64,000 bases of DNA, taken from Flavobacterium keumense (GTDB taxonomy: Bacteria; Bacteroidota; Bacteroidia; Flavobacteriales; Flavobacteriaceae). The notes under the pieces were generated by a model, which saw only the letters and a program-made list of their open reading frames with translations, ran no database searches and had not been told where the DNA came from. Shown here in pieces: positions 26,721 through 37,048 of this stretch (its first letter is position 1; the number at the start of each line of letters is the position of its first letter). Location of the stretch: assembly GCF_029866485.1 (NCBI RefSeq), contig NZ_CP092332.1, positions 1,860,001-1,924,000 on the forward strand, given 5' to 3'. Made by a program: the position numbers and the translations under genes.

Positions 26721-27587
26721 TTATTGAGCTAGTTTATCTAAGGTATAAGCAATCAATTCATCAACCGCTTTGGTAGGGTCTTCGCTGAAAGTACCACTAG
26801 CTCTATTGGCAATAATAGCATTCAAGGACAATGCATTATGTCCTAACAAGGCCGAAAGTCCGTATATAGCAGTCGTTTCCATTTCGAGATTGGTAATTCG
26901 GTTGCCTTTAAACTCAAAGTTGTCCATTTTGGAATTCAAATCACTATCTTGAATAGGTAAACGCAATACACGTCCTTGAGGACCGTAAAACCCACCAATA
27001 GTGCATGTGATTCCTTTGTGCATTTGGTTGCTTTCTATTCTTTTTTCCAAGGTTTCAGAACAAGCAATCGCATAAGGTCGCCCTTTGCGCACATCCCATT
27101 GGGTGTGAGTCATAAAAGCGTCTTCCATATCAGTATGCGTTACGGCATCGACTATATAGGATCGCAACATATTGTCTAAACCAATTCCGAATTGAGACAA
27201 CACAAAGCTATCCACAGGAATATCCGCTTGAATGGAGCCTGAGGTTCCAATGCGAATAATATTCAAAGAAGTTAATTGTTCTTTAGGCTGACGCGTGTTC
27301 AAATCAATATTCACCAAGGCGTCTAATTCGTTCAAGACAATGTCAATATTATCCGGGCCAATTCCGGTAGAAAGTACCGTTAATCGTTTACCTTTATAAA
27401 TCCCTGTTTGAGTTTTGAATTCTCTTTTTTGAATTGAAAACTCGATACTATCAAAGAATTGCGTGATTTTTCCCACACGATCAGGATCACCAACAAAAAT
27501 AATATCGTGGGCAATATTTTCGGGTTTCAGATTCAAGTGATACACATTTCCGTCTGGATTTAATATCAATTCTGATGATTTTATCAT
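26721..27587 (-). CDS. Nucleoside phosphorylase (uridine phosphorylase-like)
   Basis: A 288-residue PNP/UDP phosphorylase family-1 enzyme that splits nucleosides with phosphate in salvage. Motifs: phosphate-binding VGDPDRVGKI (about residue 33), VLSTGIGPDNIDIVLNEL (about 71), RIGTSGSIQ (about 112) and the nucleoside-site FKGNRITNLEMETTAIYGLSA, where MET precedes the ribose-binding Glu. Similar to E. coli Udp but longer. Its last gene neighbour is the substrate-binding-like protein, 7 nt downstream. Confidence 0.88.
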   Translation of the reverse strand: MIKSSELILNPDGNVYHLNLKPENIAHDIIFVGDPDRVGKITQFFDSIEFSIQKREFKTQTGIYKGKRLTVLSTGIGPDNIDIVLNELDALVNIDLNTRQPKEQLTSLNIIRIGTSGSIQADIPVDSFVLSQFGIGLDNMLRSYIVDAVTHTDMEDAFMTHTQWDVRKGRPYAIACSETLEKRIESNQMHKGITCTIGGFYGPQGRVLRLPIQDSDLNSKMDNFEFKGNRITNLEMETTAIYGLSALLGHNALSLNAIIANRASGTFSEDPTKAVDELIAYTLDKLAQ

Positions 27588-27647
27588 GTTTATTTTAGGT
27601 ATAAAATTTAACTTCGTAAATCCAATATCGTACTTCGTATATCGAAT

Positions 27648-27980
27648 TTATCCACCTACGCGTTTGGTTTTAAAACCTTTTTCTTGTAGCATTTTCATAA
27701 TTCTATCGCGATAGTCACCTTGAATGATAATTTCTCCGTCTTTGAACGTTCCACCCACAGCGAGTTTGCTTTTTATCTCTTTAGCTAAAATTTTGAAATC
27801 TTCGTCAGCACCTTCATATCCTGCAATTATAGTGGTGGGTTTTCCTTTCCGTTTTTCGAACTTACAAATCATAGGCTCCGATTGAACGTATAATTCATGT
27901 TCGTTTTCGGCAACCGCTTCAGGCTCATTTGAAATTTGGTGATCAGGGAATAGGTTTTTTAATTGTTCTTGTAAGTCCAT
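27648..27980 (-). CDS. SUI1/eIF1-family translation factor (YciH-like)
   Basis: 110 residues with the SUI1 domain in the C-terminal two thirds: KFEKRKGKPTTIIAGYEG (about residues 41-58) and GGTFKDGEIIIQGDYRDRI (about 77-95), ending KTKRVGG. Bacterial YciH resembles eukaryotic eIF1 and may affect start-codon fidelity in stress. It is flanked by AT-rich gaps and followed by the nucleoside phosphorylase gene on the same strand. Confidence 0.9.
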   Translation of the reverse strand: MDLQEQLKNLFPDHQISNEPEAVAENEHELYVQSEPMICKFEKRKGKPTTIIAGYEGADEDFKILAKEIKSKLAVGGTFKDGEIIIQGDYRDRIMKMLQEKGFKTKRVGG

Positions 27981-28013
27981 TTAATTGTCAATTAATCAAT
28001 TATAAATTGTTAA

Positions 28014-28967
28014 TTATTTTTTAATCAATCCTAATTCCACTAATCGTTCATTCAGGTATTCTCCAGCAGTAATGTCCTCAAACTGTTTTGGGTGTGTAGC
28101 ATCAATGCATTGTTCCAAACAATTCAGTGGCATATCGCTAACAGGATGCATGAAGAAAGGAATCGAATAACGAGACGTTCCCCATAATTCTCTAGGTGGG
28201 TTTACCACTTGATGAATAGTTGATTTTAATTTATTGTTAGTGTGTCTGGATAACATATCACCGACATTAATCATTAATTCATCAGGTTGCGCCATGGCAT
28301 CAATCCAATCACCATTATGATTTTGGACTTGTAAGCCTTTTCCTTGAGCGCCCATTAATAGCGTAATCAAGTTGATATCACCATGAGCAGCAGCACGAAC
28401 TGCTCCATCTTTAGGTTCGTCAGTAATAGGCGGGTAGTGAATTGGTCGTAAAATACTGTTTCCGTCTTTGATGAAATTGTCAAAATAGAATTCGTCCAAA
28501 CCAATGTGTAAAGCCAAAGCTCTTAAAACATACACTCCTGTTTTTTCAAGCATTTGGTACGCTTCTTTTCCTGTTGAATTGAAATTAGCCAATTCGTTAA
28601 CTGTAACGTTTTTAGGATATTCGTTAGCGTATTTTGAATTGTCACTCACGTATTGACCAAAGTGCCAAAACTCTTTTAAATCTCCAGCAGAGCGTCCTTT
28701 AGCATGTTCTTTTCCAAAAGAAACATAACCGCGTTGTCCGCCAATTCCTGGAATTTCATACTGTAATTTGGTTTCTAGTGGCAACGAAAAGAAATTTCGA
28801 ACTTCACTATACAAATTTTCTACTAATTGGTCATCTAAAAAATGTCCTTTTAATGCTACGAAGCCAATATCTTCGTAGGCTTTTCCGATTTCATTTACAA
28901 ATTTTTGTTTACGTGTCGGGTCATCCGACAGGAAATCACGCAAGTCAACACTAGGAATGTTTTGCAT
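28014..28967 (-). CDS. Isopenicillin N synthase-like 2-oxoglutarate/Fe(II) oxygenase
   Basis: A 317-residue double-stranded beta-helix oxygenase. The N-terminal DIOX_N region begins IPSVDLRDFLSDD. The iron ligands are HGD in AAHGDINLITLL (about residue 209) and the distal His in LKSTIHQVVNPPRE (about 266), followed by the 2OG-binding RYSIPFF Arg-x-Ser. Family members hydroxylate or desaturate small molecules; the flavobacterial substrate is not known. It has a promoter with a small palindrome at 28992-29017. Confidence 0.88.
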   Translation of the reverse strand: MQNIPSVDLRDFLSDDPTRKQKFVNEIGKAYEDIGFVALKGHFLDDQLVENLYSEVRNFFSLPLETKLQYEIPGIGGQRGYVSFGKEHAKGRSAGDLKEFWHFGQYVSDNSKYANEYPKNVTVNELANFNSTGKEAYQMLEKTGVYVLRALALHIGLDEFYFDNFIKDGNSILRPIHYPPITDEPKDGAVRAAAHGDINLITLLMGAQGKGLQVQNHNGDWIDAMAQPDELMINVGDMLSRHTNNKLKSTIHQVVNPPRELWGTSRYSIPFFMHPVSDMPLNCLEQCIDATHPKQFEDITAGEYLNERLVELGLIKK

Positions 28968-28991
28968 ATTGTATGTATTTAATATCTTAAA

Positions 28992-29017
28992 AAGCGCAAA
29001 CGCTTCTCACAAATGTA
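28992..29017 (-). promoter_or_regulatory. Promoter box with overlapping palindrome before the oxygenase gene
   Basis: A perfect TACATTTG (29010-29017, minus strand) is followed at the expected transcription start by the inverted repeat AAGCGcaaaCGCTT (28992-29005). The leader before the ATG at 28967 would be about 38 nt. The repeat could be an operator or a 5' hairpin. Confidence 0.5.
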
Positions 29018-29049
29018 AGTAATATTTTTAATTGAAGAAAAAAGTTGGT

Positions 29050-30593
29050 TTATCGATTACTTAATTGGGCTTTTTCACGAATAATATCACCAATTTTTCG
29101 ATTTTCGATTTTACTTTCTAACCATGAAATAATGTCAAGATACAAGAAAGCACGTTTTTCGTAGGTGTTTTTCTCTAACTCAACAAAGCGCTCTTTCATC
29201 TTGATAAATTCTTTTTTAATATCTCCTGGGTAGATTGAATTTAGGTTTTTTAAGAAGCGAATAATTTCTTTTTGAACTTCATGTAAGTATTCATTTTCAG
29301 CATGAATTTATATGTGCTCCTCAACTGATTCTCCAAGTAATAATCATTACCTAATTCATAGTGTAATATCAAGTACAACAAACGCGAAAAACACATTAAA
29401 TCTTCACGCATAGTAAGATTTTTATTATTGATGATTTTCTCCAAATAGAAGAGCGATTCATTGTATTTTTCGTTTCCAAAATAAATACAAGCAATTTTAT
29501 AATAAAACAGCATTTCGTGATGTTCGTCTAAATGTTCACTATGCTGATTCATTTTATATAAAACTTCAGGAATCAAGTATTCGCTTTCGGCAAAACTACC
29601 TTCAAGAATGTGAAAATTTAATTTGTTGTTGTATAAATACAGAAAAGATAAAGAAGCGATATTATCGTTGACTGGAAATTTAGGGTCGTTAATGGTTTCT
29701 TCTAGTTGAACTAAGTATTTTTTGAAATTGGTTTTGTATTTCAACATAAACAAGGATTCCAATAAATAATGGTTTCCCTTTAAGAAAAACACCGGATTGA
29801 GATAAATCATATTGGGATTATCATAGAAAAGAGTCACCCATTTATGAGCAAATTTGTAACAAGACAAAAAATCCTGAACTAAGAAACTTCGCCAAAGATT
29901 AGCATTGTAATACCAATATTTCTCTCGAAATCCGAATTTATCCTCATCAAATTTAGCAATGTGTTTATTGAAATAATCATCGATTTGTTGGTATTCTTCG
30001 TCGCTTTTTACATAACCAGTTTTAAGCATAATGCCATACAACTGAAGTGACAGATTGGATAATTTACTCGAAATAGTGTTGCGATAGTTCAACTCTTTGG
30101 CTTGTACCGCCAATTCATCGGCACGACCTTGAATACTTCGGGTAATGTATTGTGACTCGATTAGTTTTTCGAATTCTACAATTTCATACGCCATGTGTTT
30201 TTCGTCGTTTTCTAAGGCTTGTTGTTTGGTTTTATCCAAAATTTTCAAACTCTGTTTGTACAATCCTTTATTGTATAAAATAGTAGCAAAATCTATTTGT
30301 TCACGCAGTTGGTATCGAATATTCTGACTCGGTATATTCAATCGAATACTTACCAAAATTTGTTTATACAAATAGGATTTTAGATTGGATAATTGTACTT
30401 TTTTAATACTACCACTTTTCAAAATAAGTTTCTCGTCATAGACTTCGGATTTGTCCAAAATATTGAACAATTCAATGAATTTTGTATTGGAACTGGTCTC
30501 TAATCGGCTTGCAAAAATCTTGAATTGGCGTTTTTCAGACTTTGAAAGCGATTTAATTAATACAAATAAGAAATCTTTTTGATGGTTAGCCAT
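29050..30593 (-). pseudogene. Conserved Bacteroidota helical-repeat protein, frameshifted near its 3' end
   Basis: The main frame (30593 down to 29250, start MANHQKDFLFVLIKSL) encodes about 447 residues of mostly helical, TPR-like sequence rich in Tyr, Leu and Lys; function unknown. It ends in an unusual basic tail MKFKKKLFAS. In another frame the following 200 nt encode an uninterrupted, plausible C-terminus from EVQKEIIRFLKNLNSI through YLDIISWLESKIEN to a stop at 29050-29052. One missing base (or two extra) around 29262-29266 joins the frames into a protein of about 515 residues. No slippery heptamer is present, so a real mutation or a sequencing error is likelier than programmed shifting. 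Confidence 0.75.
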
Positions 30594-30683
30594 TGTAAAA
30601 TGCAAAGATTTAAAATATTGAAATTCAGTTGATTATATAGCAATTAAAGGCTTTATAAGCAGTATATTTTAGTAAAATGATTT

Positions 30684-30712
30684 TTGTTGTGAACGATTAA
30701 AATCTAATTTTG
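30684..30712 (+). promoter_or_regulatory. Promoter of the leu-ilv operon
   Basis: TTG (30684-30686), an 18-nt spacer and a perfect TAATTTTG (30705-30712), about 28 nt upstream of the leuA ATG. No Leu/Ile/Val-rich leader peptide or attenuator hairpin is visible in the short leader. Confidence 0.6.
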
Positions 30713-30740
30713 TTTCAAGATGTGAAATTACATTAAATAA

Positions 30741-31910
30741 ATGAAAATGAATAAAGATAAAGTTCAAATTTTTGACACCACCTTAAGAGACGGCGAACAG
30801 GTCCCAGGATGCAAGTTAGATACTGCTCAAAAGTTAATTATTGCCAGTCGATTAGACGAAATGGGTGTTGATATTATCGAAGCGGGATTTCCCGTCTCAA
30901 GTCCTGGAGATTTTTTATCTGTTTCAGAAATTAGTAAGATTGTAAAAAACGCTTCGGTTTGTGGGTTAACCAGAGCTGTTAAGAATGATATTGATGTTGC
31001 TGCTCAAGCACTTCAACATGCTAAAAAACCCCGCATTCACACAGGTATTGGTACTTCAGAATCGCATATTATTCATAAATTAAATACAACAAAAGAAGAC
31101 ATCATTGCAAGAGCTAAAGCGGCTGTTGCTCACGCAAAATCGTATGTAGAAGATGTAGAATTCTATGCTGAAGATGCGGGTAGAACGGATAATGCATTCT
31201 TAGCGCAAGTTTGTGAAGAAGTAATCAGATCAGGAGCTACGGTACTTAATATCCCTGATACTACTGGATATTGTTTACCAGATGAGTACGGAGCAAAAAT
31301 TAAATATCTTAAAGAAAACGTAAAAGGAATTGATAATGTGACTATTTCGTGTCACTGTCATAATGATTTGGGAATGGCCACTGCCAATTCAATTGCGGGA
31401 GCCATTAACGGAGCTCGTCAAATTGAATGTACTATTAATGGTATTGGAGAAAGAGCAGGAAATACTGCTTTGGAAGAAGTTGTAATGATCTTCAAACAAC
31501 ATCCGTATTTAAATTTGTATACTGATGTCAATGCTAAACAATTGAACGAAATGAGTCGTTTGGTTTCTGACAGCATGGGAATGATAGTACAGCCTAATAA
31601 AGCAATTGTTGGTTCAAATGCTTTTGCACACAGCTCCGGTATTCATCAAGACGGTGTAATCAAAAATAGAGCGACTTACGAGATTATAGATCCTTTAGAG
31701 GTAGGAGTTAATGAATCATCAATTATACTTACAGCTAGAAGTGGTAGAGCTGCTTTGGCGTATCGTGCTAAAAAAGTCGGGTATGAGTTGACTAAGTTAC
31801 AATTGGATATCGCCTATGCTGAATTCTTGAAGTTTGCCGATATTAAGAAAGAAGTTGTAGATGAAGATATTCATCAAATTGTAGAAGCAAGCAACTGTTT
31901 ACAAGCTTAA
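30741..31910 (+). CDS. leuA: 2-isopropylmalate synthase, short form
   Basis: Condenses 2-ketoisovalerate with acetyl-CoA in the first committed step of leucine synthesis. 389 residues: the catalytic HMGL-like TIM barrel with [13 protein letters not shown] (about residue 12), the metal-binding [10 protein letters not shown] (about 203) and [15 protein letters not shown] (about 233). The C-terminal LeuA regulatory domain that gives leucine feedback inhibition in the long enzymes (about 520 residues) is absent, as is usual in Bacteroidota. It could also fit a citramalate or homocitrate synthase, but leuB directly downstream argues for LeuA. Confidence 0.9.
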   Translation: MKMNKDKVQIFDTTLRDGEQVPGCKLDTAQKLIIASRLDEMGVDIIEAGFPVSSPGDFLSVSEISKIVKNASVCGLTRAVKNDIDVAAQALQHAKKPRIHTGIGTSESHIIHKLNTTKEDIIARAKAAVAHAKSYVEDVEFYAEDAGRTDNAFLAQVCEEVIRSGATVLNIPDTTGYCLPDEYGAKIKYLKENVKGIDNVTISCHCHNDLGMATANSIAGAINGARQIECTINGIGERAGNTALEEVVMIFKQHPYLNLYTDVNAKQLNEMSRLVSDSMGMIVQPNKAIVGSNAFAHSSGIHQDGVIKNRATYEIIDPLEVGVNESSIILTARSGRAALAYRAKKVGYELTKLQLDIAYAEFLKFADIKKEVVDEDIHQIVEASNCLQA

Positions 31911-31928
31911 TCCTTAAAGAGTAAAAAA

Positions 31929-33044
31929 ATGAATTTAAAAATAGCAGTACTTTCAGGTGACGGAATAGGTCCAGAGGTTACTTTGCAAGCTAAAAAAGCA
32001 TTGCATGCTATTGGTGTGGTGTACAATCACGAGTTTGTTTTTGAGGATGCTTACATTGGTGCGATTGCTATCGAAAAAACAGGAAAACCACTTCCAGAAC
32101 AAACGTTGAATTTATGTAGAAATACGGATTCCATTCTGTTTGGCGCTATTGGTGATTCTAAATACGATAATGATCCTTCAGCAAAGATAAGACCGGAGCA
32201 AGGATTACTTAAATTACGTAAAGAGTTAGGTTTGTTTGCTAATATTCGACCTATTAAAGCATATCCAAAGTTGATGAATTCATCACCTATTAAAAAAGAA
32301 GTACTTCAAGGTACTGATTTTGTGGTATATAGAGAACTAAATGGCGGAATGTACTTTGGAGAAAAACATACGAATGAAGAAGGAACGTATGCTTCTGATT
32401 TGTGTGAATATAACGAAGAAGAAATTGTAAAGATTTCGCATTTGGCTTTCAAAGCAGCACAAAACCGACGTAAAAAAGTAACTTTGGTAGACAAAGCCAA
32501 TGTTTTAGAAACCTCAAGATTATGGAGAAGAGTGGTTACTGAAGTTGCCAAAGAATACCCTGATGTTACTTTAGAGTTTTTGTATATAGACAATGCTTCG
32601 ATGCAAATTATTGTCAATCCTAGACAATTTGATATCTTATTGACCGATAATTTATTTGGAGATATTTTGTCAGATGAAGCTAGTGTAATTTCGGGTTCTA
32701 TCGGATTGATGTCGTCAGCTTCAATAGGAGAAAAGTACTCTTTATTTGAGCCAATTCATGGTTGTTATACGGAAGCACGTGGAAAAAATATAGCTAATCC
32801 AATTGCGTCAATACTTTCTGTGGCCTTATTATTAGAACATTTTGGTTTGGTCACCGAATCAAAAAAAGTAATTGCTGCGGTGGAGAAAGCAATAGTAAGC
32901 AATGTCGTGACCGTCGATTTGAAAGTAGATTCTCAATTTGGAACTAATGAAGTAGGGGATTTTATTTCTAACTATATCCTAAATGAAGGAGATTTGTATT
33001 TCAAAAAAGATTTTGTTCAATTAGGGCAATCAACAATAGTATAA
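31929..33044 (+). CDS. leuB: 3-isopropylmalate dehydrogenase
   Basis: Oxidatively decarboxylates 3-isopropylmalate with NAD+. 371 residues, normal length. Signatures: VLSGDGIGPEV at the N-terminus, the substrate-binding RPEQGLLKLRKELGLFANIRP (starting about residue 88), TDNLFGDILSDEASVISGS (about 239-257) and EPIHGCYTEARGKNIANP (nucleotide-binding). It lies 18 nt after leuA; the isomerase genes leuC and leuD, normally between or beside these, are not in the window. Confidence 0.96.
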   Translation: MNLKIAVLSGDGIGPEVTLQAKKALHAIGVVYNHEFVFEDAYIGAIAIEKTGKPLPEQTLNLCRNTDSILFGAIGDSKYDNDPSAKIRPEQGLLKLRKELGLFANIRPIKAYPKLMNSSPIKKEVLQGTDFVVYRELNGGMYFGEKHTNEEGTYASDLCEYNEEEIVKISHLAFKAAQNRRKKVTLVDKANVLETSRLWRRVVTEVAKEYPDVTLEFLYIDNASMQIIVNPRQFDILLTDNLFGDILSDEASVISGSIGLMSSASIGEKYSLFEPIHGCYTEARGKNIANPIASILSVALLLEHFGLVTESKKVIAAVEKAIVSNVVTVDLKVDSQFGTNEVGDFISNYILNEGDLYFKKDFVQLGQSTIV

Positions 33045-33104
33045 TTATAAATATAAAGAGAGGTTCACAAAATTTGAACTTCCAAAAAAATAAGAATAAA
33101 AACG

Positions 33105-34778
33105 ATGGAATTAAATAAATATAGCAAGATAATCACGCAAGACGAAACACAACCCGCTTCTCAAGCCATGTTGTATGGAATTGGATTAACTGAAGAAGAT
33201 CTTAAAAAAGCACAGGTTGGAATTGTGAGCATGGGGTATGATGGAAATACCTGTAACATGCACTTGAATGATTTAGCTAAGGAAATCAAAAATGGAGTTT
33301 GGGATGCTGATTTAGTCGGATTGATTTTTAATACCATTGGAGTAAGTGACGGTATTTCTAATGGAAATGACGGAATGCGTTTTTCATTAGTATCTAGAGA
33401 TATTATTGCCGATTCTATTGAAGCGGTTATGGGAGCGCAATGGTATGATGCCATGATTGCAGTACCTGGTTGTGATAAAAATATGCCCGGTTCTGTAATG
33501 GCTATGGGTAGAGTAAATCGTCCATCAATAATGGTGTATGGAGGATCCATTCATCCTGGAAAGTGGAAAGGAGAATCGTTGAATATCGTTTCTGCTTTTG
33601 AAGCATTAGGGAAGAAATTCAACAATACGATTACCCCAGAAGATTTTAAAGGAGTGATTCAAAATGCATGTCCAGGGGCAGGTGCTTGTGGTGGAATGTA
33701 CACTGCTAATACAATGTCATCAGCTATTGAAGCATTAGGAATGAGTTTGCCTTATAGTTCTTCTAATCCGGCGTTAAGTCCAGAAAAAAAACAAGAATGT
33801 ATTGATGCTGGGAAAGCCATTAGAATTTTATTAGAAAAAGACATTAAACCTAGAGACATTATGACTCGTAAAGCATTTGAAAATGCCATTACGATGGTCG
33901 CAGTTTTAGGCGGTTCTACCAATGCAGTAATGCACTTAATTGCTATTGCACATTCAGTTGGAATTGAATTGACATTGAAAGATTTCCAAGATATTAGTGA
34001 CAGAACACCTTTGTTGGCTGACTTAAAACCTAGCGGAAAATACTTGATGGAAGATTTACATGATGTCGGTGGTGTTCCTGCCGTAATGAAATATTTATTA
34101 AAAGAAGGTTTCCTACACGGCGATTGTTTAACTGTAACAGGAAAAACGTTAGCCGAAAACTTGGCATCCGTTCCTGATTTGAATGATGGACAAGAGGTAG
34201 TGTACGAAATTCAAAAAGCATTAAAACCTACAGGAAATATTCAAATTCTATACGGAAATATTGCAACTGAAGGTTGTGTAGCAAAAATTAGTGGTAAAGA
34301 AGGAGAATTTTTTGAAGGTACTGCTATTGTATATGAAAATGAATACGATGCAATTAAAGGCATAAAAGGTGGTGAAGTACAGCCTGGAAATGTAGTTGTT
34401 ATTCGCTATTGTGGTCCAAAAGGAGGTCCTGGAATGCCAGAGATGTTAAAACCAACTTCAGCGATTATGGGGGCGGGATTAGGAAGCAGTGTAGCTTTAA
34501 TCACTGACGGCCGTTTCTCGGGAGGTTCTCACGGTTTTGTTGTGGGTCACGTAACTCCTGAAGCTCATGAAGGTGGAGCTATTGCTTTAATTCAAAACGG
34601 AGATGTAATAACAATTGATGCGGTCAAAAACACAATTGATTTGAAAATTTCTGACGAAGAAATGGCTAAAAGAAAAGCCAATTGGGTACAACCGCCATTG
34701 AAAGTATCACAAGGGGTATTGCTAAAATATGCAAGAGCAGTTTCAAGCGCCTCAACAGGTTGCGTAACTGATAAATAA
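33105..34778 (+). CDS. ilvD: Dihydroxy-acid dehydratase
   Basis: Dehydrates dihydroxyisovalerate and dihydroxymethylvalerate to the 2-keto acids of valine/leucine and isoleucine. 557 residues. Cluster-ligand Cys residues are in [15 protein letters not shown] (about residue 122) and [16 protein letters not shown] (about 194), with a further Cys at NTCNMH (about 49), fitting a [2Fe-2S] enzyme. The C-terminal [15 protein letters not shown] is the family signature 2. The 60-nt gap after leuB has no clear promoter or terminator. Confidence 0.96.
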   Translation: MELNKYSKIITQDETQPASQAMLYGIGLTEEDLKKAQVGIVSMGYDGNTCNMHLNDLAKEIKNGVWDADLVGLIFNTIGVSDGISNGNDGMRFSLVSRDIIADSIEAVMGAQWYDAMIAVPGCDKNMPGSVMAMGRVNRPSIMVYGGSIHPGKWKGESLNIVSAFEALGKKFNNTITPEDFKGVIQNACPGAGACGGMYTANTMSSAIEALGMSLPYSSSNPALSPEKKQECIDAGKAIRILLEKDIKPRDIMTRKAFENAITMVAVLGGSTNAVMHLIAIAHSVGIELTLKDFQDISDRTPLLADLKPSGKYLMEDLHDVGGVPAVMKYLLKEGFLHGDCLTVTGKTLAENLASVPDLNDGQEVVYEIQKALKPTGNIQILYGNIATEGCVAKISGKEGEFFEGTAIVYENEYDAIKGIKGGEVQPGNVVVIRYCGPKGGPGMPEMLKPTSAIMGAGLGSSVALITDGRFSGGSHGFVVGHVTPEAHEGGAIALIQNGDVITIDAVKNTIDLKISDEEMAKRKANWVQPPLKVSQGVLLKYARAVSSASTGCVTDK

Positions 34779-34818
34779 ATTAATCCTGAGCTATTTAAAT
34801 AATATAATAGAAAACAAA

Positions 34819-36504
34819 ATGAGAATATCAGGTGCAGAAGCCGTTATTAGATGCTTATTAGAAGAAGGAGTAAACTTGGTTTATGGTTACCCAGGCGGTG
34901 CTATTATGCCAGTTTATGACGAATTATATAAATTCAGAGAAGAATTACATCATGTTTTGGTACGCCATGAGCAAGGCGCAACCCATGCTGCTCAAGGATT
35001 TGCTAGAGCTACTGGTAAAGTGGGAGTAGCTATTGCAACTTCAGGACCAGGGGCTACCAATTTAGTTACTGGAATTGCGGATGCGCAAATTGATTCTACA
35101 CCTTTAGTATGTATAACTGGACAAGTAGGAAAACATTTGTTGGGTTCAGATGCATTCCAAGAAACAGATATTATTAGTATTTCGACTCCAGTAACCAAAT
35201 GGAATTACCAAATTACGGAAGCTCATGAAATCCCAGAAGTTATCGCAAAAGCATTTTATATCGCAAAATCAGGTCGTCCAGGTCCAGTATTAATTGATAT
35301 TACTAAAAATGCGCAATTTGATGAATTGGATTTCAGTTATAAAAAATGTACTGGTATTAGAAGTTACATTCCAAAGCCAACCTTAAAGATTGAGCAAGTT
35401 AAAGCCGCAGCAGCAATAATTAATGGCGCAAAAAAACCAATGATTGTATTTGGTCAAGGAATTATTCTTGGCGAAGCAGAAGCAGAATTAAAGGCAATTA
35501 TCGAAAAAACAGGAATTCCAGCAGCTTGGACGATTTTAGGCCTATCAGCATTGCCAACAGATCATCCCTTAAATGTAGGTATGGTTGGGATGCACGGAAA
35601 TTATGCTCCAAATGTATTAACGAATGAGTGTGATGTTTTAATTGCATTAGGAATGCGTTTTGACGACCGTGTTACTGGAAATTTAGATACTTATGCAAAA
35701 CAAGCTAAGATAATTCACTTTGAAATTGATCCTGCTGAAGTAGATAAAAATGTAAAAACAGATGTAGCTGTATTAGGGGATGTTAAAGAAACTTTAGCTG
35801 CATTATTACCTCTTGTAGATAGTAAGACACACGAATCTTGGCATAATGAATTCAAAGAAAAATACGAAATTGAATTGGATGCTGTCATTAGTGAGGAGTT
35901 GAAACCAAACAAAGAAGGAATCTCAATGGGAGAAGCTATTGAAATGATTAACAAACACTCGAAAGGAGATGCCATTATGGTTTCAGACGTGGGACAACAT
36001 CAAATGTTTACCTGTCGTTATTCAAAATTCAATTTGACTAAAAGTAATATTACCTCTGGAGGTTTAGGAACAATGGGATTTGCTTTACCTGCTGCTATTG
36101 GTGCCAAAATGGGAAGACCAGATCGTGAGGTAGTTGCTATTATTGGTGATGGAGGTTTCCAAATGACAATTCAGGAATTAGGAACTATTTTTCAAACACA
36201 AGTTCCAGTGAAGATTGTAGTATTAAACAACGAATTTTTAGGAATGGTGCGTCAATGGCAACAATTGTTTTTTGACAAACGTTATGCTTCGACCGAAATG
36301 ATTAATCCTAATTTTATTGCTATAGCCGAAGGCTATTATATTAAGGCAAAGAAAGTAACAAAACGTGAAGATTTGGACGCAGCAGTTGCCGAAATGATGG
36401 CTTCTAAAGAATCCTATTTCTTAGAAGTATTGGTAGAAAAAGAAAATAACGTATTTCCAATGATTCCAACAGGAGCTTCAGTTTCTGATATTCGATTAAG
36501 CTAA
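34819..36504 (+). CDS. ilvB: Acetolactate synthase, large (catalytic) subunit
   Basis: ThDP- and FAD-dependent synthesis of acetolactate and acetohydroxybutyrate, the branch-entry step for valine, leucine and isoleucine. 561 residues with the three ThDP-enzyme domains: the N-terminal PYR domain with GYPGGAIMPVYDEL and catalytic Glu in VRHEQGATHAAQG (about residue 52), the central FAD domain (about 190-330), and the PP domain with GDGGFQMTIQEL (about 443) and the following NNEFLGMVRQWQ. The regulatory subunit gene begins 4 nt after the stop. Confidence 0.96.
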   Translation: MRISGAEAVIRCLLEEGVNLVYGYPGGAIMPVYDELYKFREELHHVLVRHEQGATHAAQGFARATGKVGVAIATSGPGATNLVTGIADAQIDSTPLVCITGQVGKHLLGSDAFQETDIISISTPVTKWNYQITEAHEIPEVIAKAFYIAKSGRPGPVLIDITKNAQFDELDFSYKKCTGIRSYIPKPTLKIEQVKAAAAIINGAKKPMIVFGQGIILGEAEAELKAIIEKTGIPAAWTILGLSALPTDHPLNVGMVGMHGNYAPNVLTNECDVLIALGMRFDDRVTGNLDTYAKQAKIIHFEIDPAEVDKNVKTDVAVLGDVKETLAALLPLVDSKTHESWHNEFKEKYEIELDAVISEELKPNKEGISMGEAIEMINKHSKGDAIMVSDVGQHQMFTCRYSKFNLTKSNITSGGLGTMGFALPAAIGAKMGRPDREVVAIIGDGGFQMTIQELGTIFQTQVPVKIVVLNNEFLGMVRQWQQLFFDKRYASTEMINPNFIAIAEGYYIKAKKVTKREDLDAAVAEMMASKESYFLEVLVEKENNVFPMIPTGASVSDIRLS

Positions 36505-36508
36505 TACT

Positions 36509-37033
36509 ATGGAAAATAAAACATTCACCATTTCTGTATATTCAGAAAATAACGTAGGTCTATTAAACAGAATATCTGTGATATTCTTGAAACGACATAT
36601 CAATATTTTAAGTTTAAACGTATCCGAATCGGAAATCGAAAATGTATCTCGATTTGTAATTGTAGTAAATACAACTGAAAAATGGGTACAAAATATTGTA
36701 GGTCAAATCGAAAAACAAATTGAAGTAATCAAAGCGTTTTATCACATTGATGAAGAAACTATTTTCTTAGAAAGTGCGATTTTCAAAATCAATTCGAATT
36801 TATTGTTTGATGAAAGACAAATTCAAAATATTATTAAAGAAAGTCATTCTGAAATGGTTACCGTTTCGAGAGATTTTTTTGTGATATCAAAATCAGGACG
36901 TCGTTCAGAAATTGATGAATTACATGCAAAATTAAAACCTTTCGGAATCATGCAATTTGTGCGTTCAGGAAGAATTTCGGTTTCCAAAGAAAAAATGGAA
37001 GTTACCAGTTTATTAGAAGAATTAAAATCATAA
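36509..37033 (+). CDS. ilvN: Acetolactate synthase, small (regulatory) subunit
   Basis: 174 residues. The N-terminal ACT domain (about residues 5-80) starts FTISVYSENNVGLLNRISVIF, where valine feedback inhibition normally acts, and a C-terminal ALS_ss_C-like region follows (about 90-170). It forms a holoenzyme with the catalytic subunit encoded 4 nt upstream. Called ilvN/ilvH depending on species; length fits IlvH-type subunits. Confidence 0.92.
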   Translation: MENKTFTISVYSENNVGLLNRISVIFLKRHINILSLNVSESEIENVSRFVIVVNTTEKWVQNIVGQIEKQIEVIKAFYHIDEETIFLESAIFKINSNLLFDERQIQNIIKESHSEMVTVSRDFFVISKSGRRSEIDELHAKLKPFGIMQFVRSGRISVSKEKMEVTSLLEELKS

Positions 37034-37048
37034 ATTAAATACTTAAAA

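Noticed and set aside
29235..29270. Programmed ribosomal frameshift
   Set aside because: No X-XXY-YYZ slippery site or nearby strong stem is visible; the shift fits a single-base deletion better.
30601..30740. Leu/Ile/Val-rich leader peptide or T-box/attenuator before leuA
   Set aside because: The gap has a promoter and a leader of about 25 nt, too short for an attenuator, and no branched-chain-rich small frame.
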